Shown: positions 14,275 through 15,201 of the stretch, in pieces | How the letters are laid out: each line of letters opens with the position of its first letter | How positions within the stretch are numbered: position 1 is the stretch's first letter | NCBI GenBank assembly: GCA_033763555.1 | Contig: JANRKK010000013.1 | Coordinates: 1-15,201 of the forward strand | Source: JALYJG01 sp033763555 | GTDB taxonomy: Bacteria > Pseudomonadota > Alphaproteobacteria > UBA9219 | Direction of reading: 5' to 3' | DNA: 15,201 bases | Translations under genes and position numbers: made by a program | The notes under the pieces: generated by a model | What the model saw: the letters and a program-made list of their open reading frames with translations, nothing else | Databases searched by the model: none | What the model was told of the DNA's origin: nothing

Positions 14275-14826
14275 ATGCCGAAAAAATCCACTCCTTCCCG
14301 GAAACAACGCAAGCCTGACCCTCTGGCCGTGCATCGCCATTGGCTGGCGCATGCGGAAGAGGTTGCGGAGCGCCCGGTCAGCCAGGGCGGCAGCCCGCAC
14401 CCCTCCGTGAAAGTCGGCGCGGTACTGGTGGATAAAAAGGGGCATCTGATCGCAGCATCCGCCAACCGTTTTGCCCAGGGCGTCGATCGCCGCCGCCCGG
14501 AACGCTACCGCGACGGCGGAAAATCGCTCTGGATCAATTGCGCCGAGCAGATCGCGCTGATGGGAGCGCTGCGCAAAAAAGCGGATGTCAAAGATGCGAA
14601 GCTTTATGTAACGCTTGAGCCCTGCGCCATCTGCGCCGGAATGATCGGTGAGCTGAAGTTGAAGCAGGTCTTCGTGCCGGTCGGCGCGATGCGCCGCTAC
14701 GCGCGCCTTAAGGCCAAATGGAAAAGCAGCATCGAGATCGGCCTCATCAAACTCGCCGAAGCGGGCGTAACACTGACAGCGATTGATGCGAAGATGTTAC
14801 AAAAGAAAAAGAACTCTACTTTGTAA
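14275..14826 (+). CDS. dCMP/cytidine deaminase-family zinc enzyme
   Basis: This 183-residue protein belongs to the cytidine/deoxycytidylate deaminase superfamily. HPSVKVGAVLVD and the block RRPERYRDGGKSLW before the active site follow the dCMP-deaminase pattern. CAE (C89, E91) supplies the first zinc ligand and the catalytic Glu, and PCAIC (C117, C120) gives the other two ligands. In most dCMP deaminases the first ligand is His (HAE); Cys here recalls tetrameric cytidine deaminases. The product may be dUMP from dCMP, but the true substrate is uncertain, and a base-editing or tRNA role is not excluded. Start MPKKSTPSRK at 14275 is chosen over the longer frame because the basic, disordered beginning is preceded by AGGG. 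The N-terminal 20 residues are very basic. Confidence 0.85.
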   Translation: MPKKSTPSRKQRKPDPLAVHRHWLAHAEEVAERPVSQGGSPHPSVKVGAVLVDKKGHLIAASANRFAQGVDRRRPERYRDGGKSLWINCAEQIALMGALRKKADVKDAKLYVTLEPCAICAGMIGELKLKQVFVPVGAMRRYARLKAKWKSSIEIGLIKLAEAGVTLTAIDAKMLQKKKNSTL

Positions 14827-14846
14827 TGTCTGCCCAATTTTTACAA
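14821..14846. repeat. Short inverted repeat at the 3' ends of two convergent genes
   Basis: TTGTAA (14821-14826, including the deaminase stop codon) and TTACAA (14841-14846) form a 6-bp inverted repeat with a 14-nt spacer that ends in a T-run. It could be a weak terminator between two convergent genes. The stem is AT-rich and weak. Confidence 0.3.
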
Positions 14847-15201
14847 TCAGGTGATCGCGGGTGTAGAGCCTGATTGCTGAGAAACCTTATGCTGCCTGTC
14901 AGCAAGGGGGCGCAGAACTTCAATCAACTGTTCGGCCCTGTCTGTATAATATTTTCTTCCAACGGTCATTTCACACAAAACATCTCTTAAGAGCTGCTCT
15001 CTGTCAATTTCGGCGCCGGATTTTGCCCATGACAAAAATTCTGCAAAGCTTCTGTCATCGTCTACATCCCTGTAGCCATCGTCATCCGGTTCAAGAATTC
15101 TTTTGTCGGTAAGAGACGAAAGCAATCCAGTCCTTAAAACGTCGTCAACAGAAGCGGTTATTGAAGAATGGTGACGTTTCGGATCCGGCTGACGTGGACG
15201 C
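14847..15201 (-). CDS. Hypothetical protein, N-terminus beyond the right edge (partial)
   Basis: The frame stays open from the right edge to the TGA at 14849-14847, so the true start lies outside the window; the TTG at 15125 is not needed as a start. The visible 117 residues include SSLTDKRILEPDDDGYRDVD, then an acidic stretch, an amphipathic helix (RSFAEFLSWAKSGAEI) and a helical tail ending QQSGSTPAIT. I recognise no family. Its base composition is richer in A and T than that of the neighbouring housekeeping genes. It is convergent with the deaminase gene (20-bp gap). Confidence 0.6.
   Translation of the reverse strand, partial: RPRQPDPKRHHSSITASVDDVLRTGLLSSLTDKRILEPDDDGYRDVDDDRSFAEFLSWAKSGAEIDREQLLRDVLCEMTVGRKYYTDRAEQLIEVLRPLADRQHKVSQQSGSTPAIT

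Overview
The window looks like chromosome from a moderately GC-rich alphaproteobacterium. Grounds for this: an L28 ribosomal protein of alphaproteobacterial type and length, tRNA genes with encoded CCA, GC-rich codon use in most genes, and a divergent AcrR-type regulator beside an RND efflux operon. Placement below class level is not possible from this sequence alone. No insertion sequence, integrase, phage gene or CRISPR array is visible.

Left part (1-2930). A truncated gene runs off the left edge on the minus strand. It is followed by a small lysine-rich DUF6496-type protein (minus) and a plus-strand gene of unknown family broken by one frameshift (803-1407). Next comes an AT-rich minus-strand DUF2971 gene that sits directly downstream of a tRNA-Lys(CTT) gene and looks acquired. 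tRNA-Tyr(GTA) lies upstream of tRNA-Lys on the same strand. The spacer between the two tRNAs holds a tRNA-Lys 5' fragment and a cluster of strong hairpins. A TTGACA-containing promoter candidate precedes tRNA-Tyr.

Efflux locus (2932-9318). A TetR/AcrR-family repressor is divergent from a three-gene operon: outer-membrane lipoprotein channel, periplasmic adaptor and HAE-1 RND pump. The intergenic region contains an 18-bp perfect palindrome closely resembling the E. coli AcrR operator. It lies within two overlapping, divergent sigma70-type promoters, so one bound repressor would shut off both directions. The three pump genes together build a proton-driven tripartite exporter.

Housekeeping and signalling part (9368-14083). 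purH (last two steps of IMP synthesis) meets a small secreted TPR-like protein tail to tail with a 4-nt overlap. A PAS-PAS-GGDEF diguanylate cyclase then meets a second diguanylate cyclase tail to tail, again with a 4-nt overlap. The second cyclase has an N-terminal domain like the zinc-sensing CZB domain of DgcZ, but the cysteine ligand is absent. It lies just downstream of rpmB (L28) on the same strand. Both cyclases keep the GGEEF active site and the RxxD inhibitory site.

Right end (14150-15201). A clear promoter for rpmB and a terminator-like hairpin separate rpmB from a divergent dCMP-deaminase-like gene whose first zinc ligand is Cys instead of the usual His. A minus-strand gene of unknown function runs off the right edge.

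The most interesting items are the DUF2971 island next to the tRNA genes and their hairpin-rich spacer, the CZB-like cyclase without its cysteine, the HAE-to-CAE deaminase, and the compact AcrR-type control region. I see no clear new multi-gene system.
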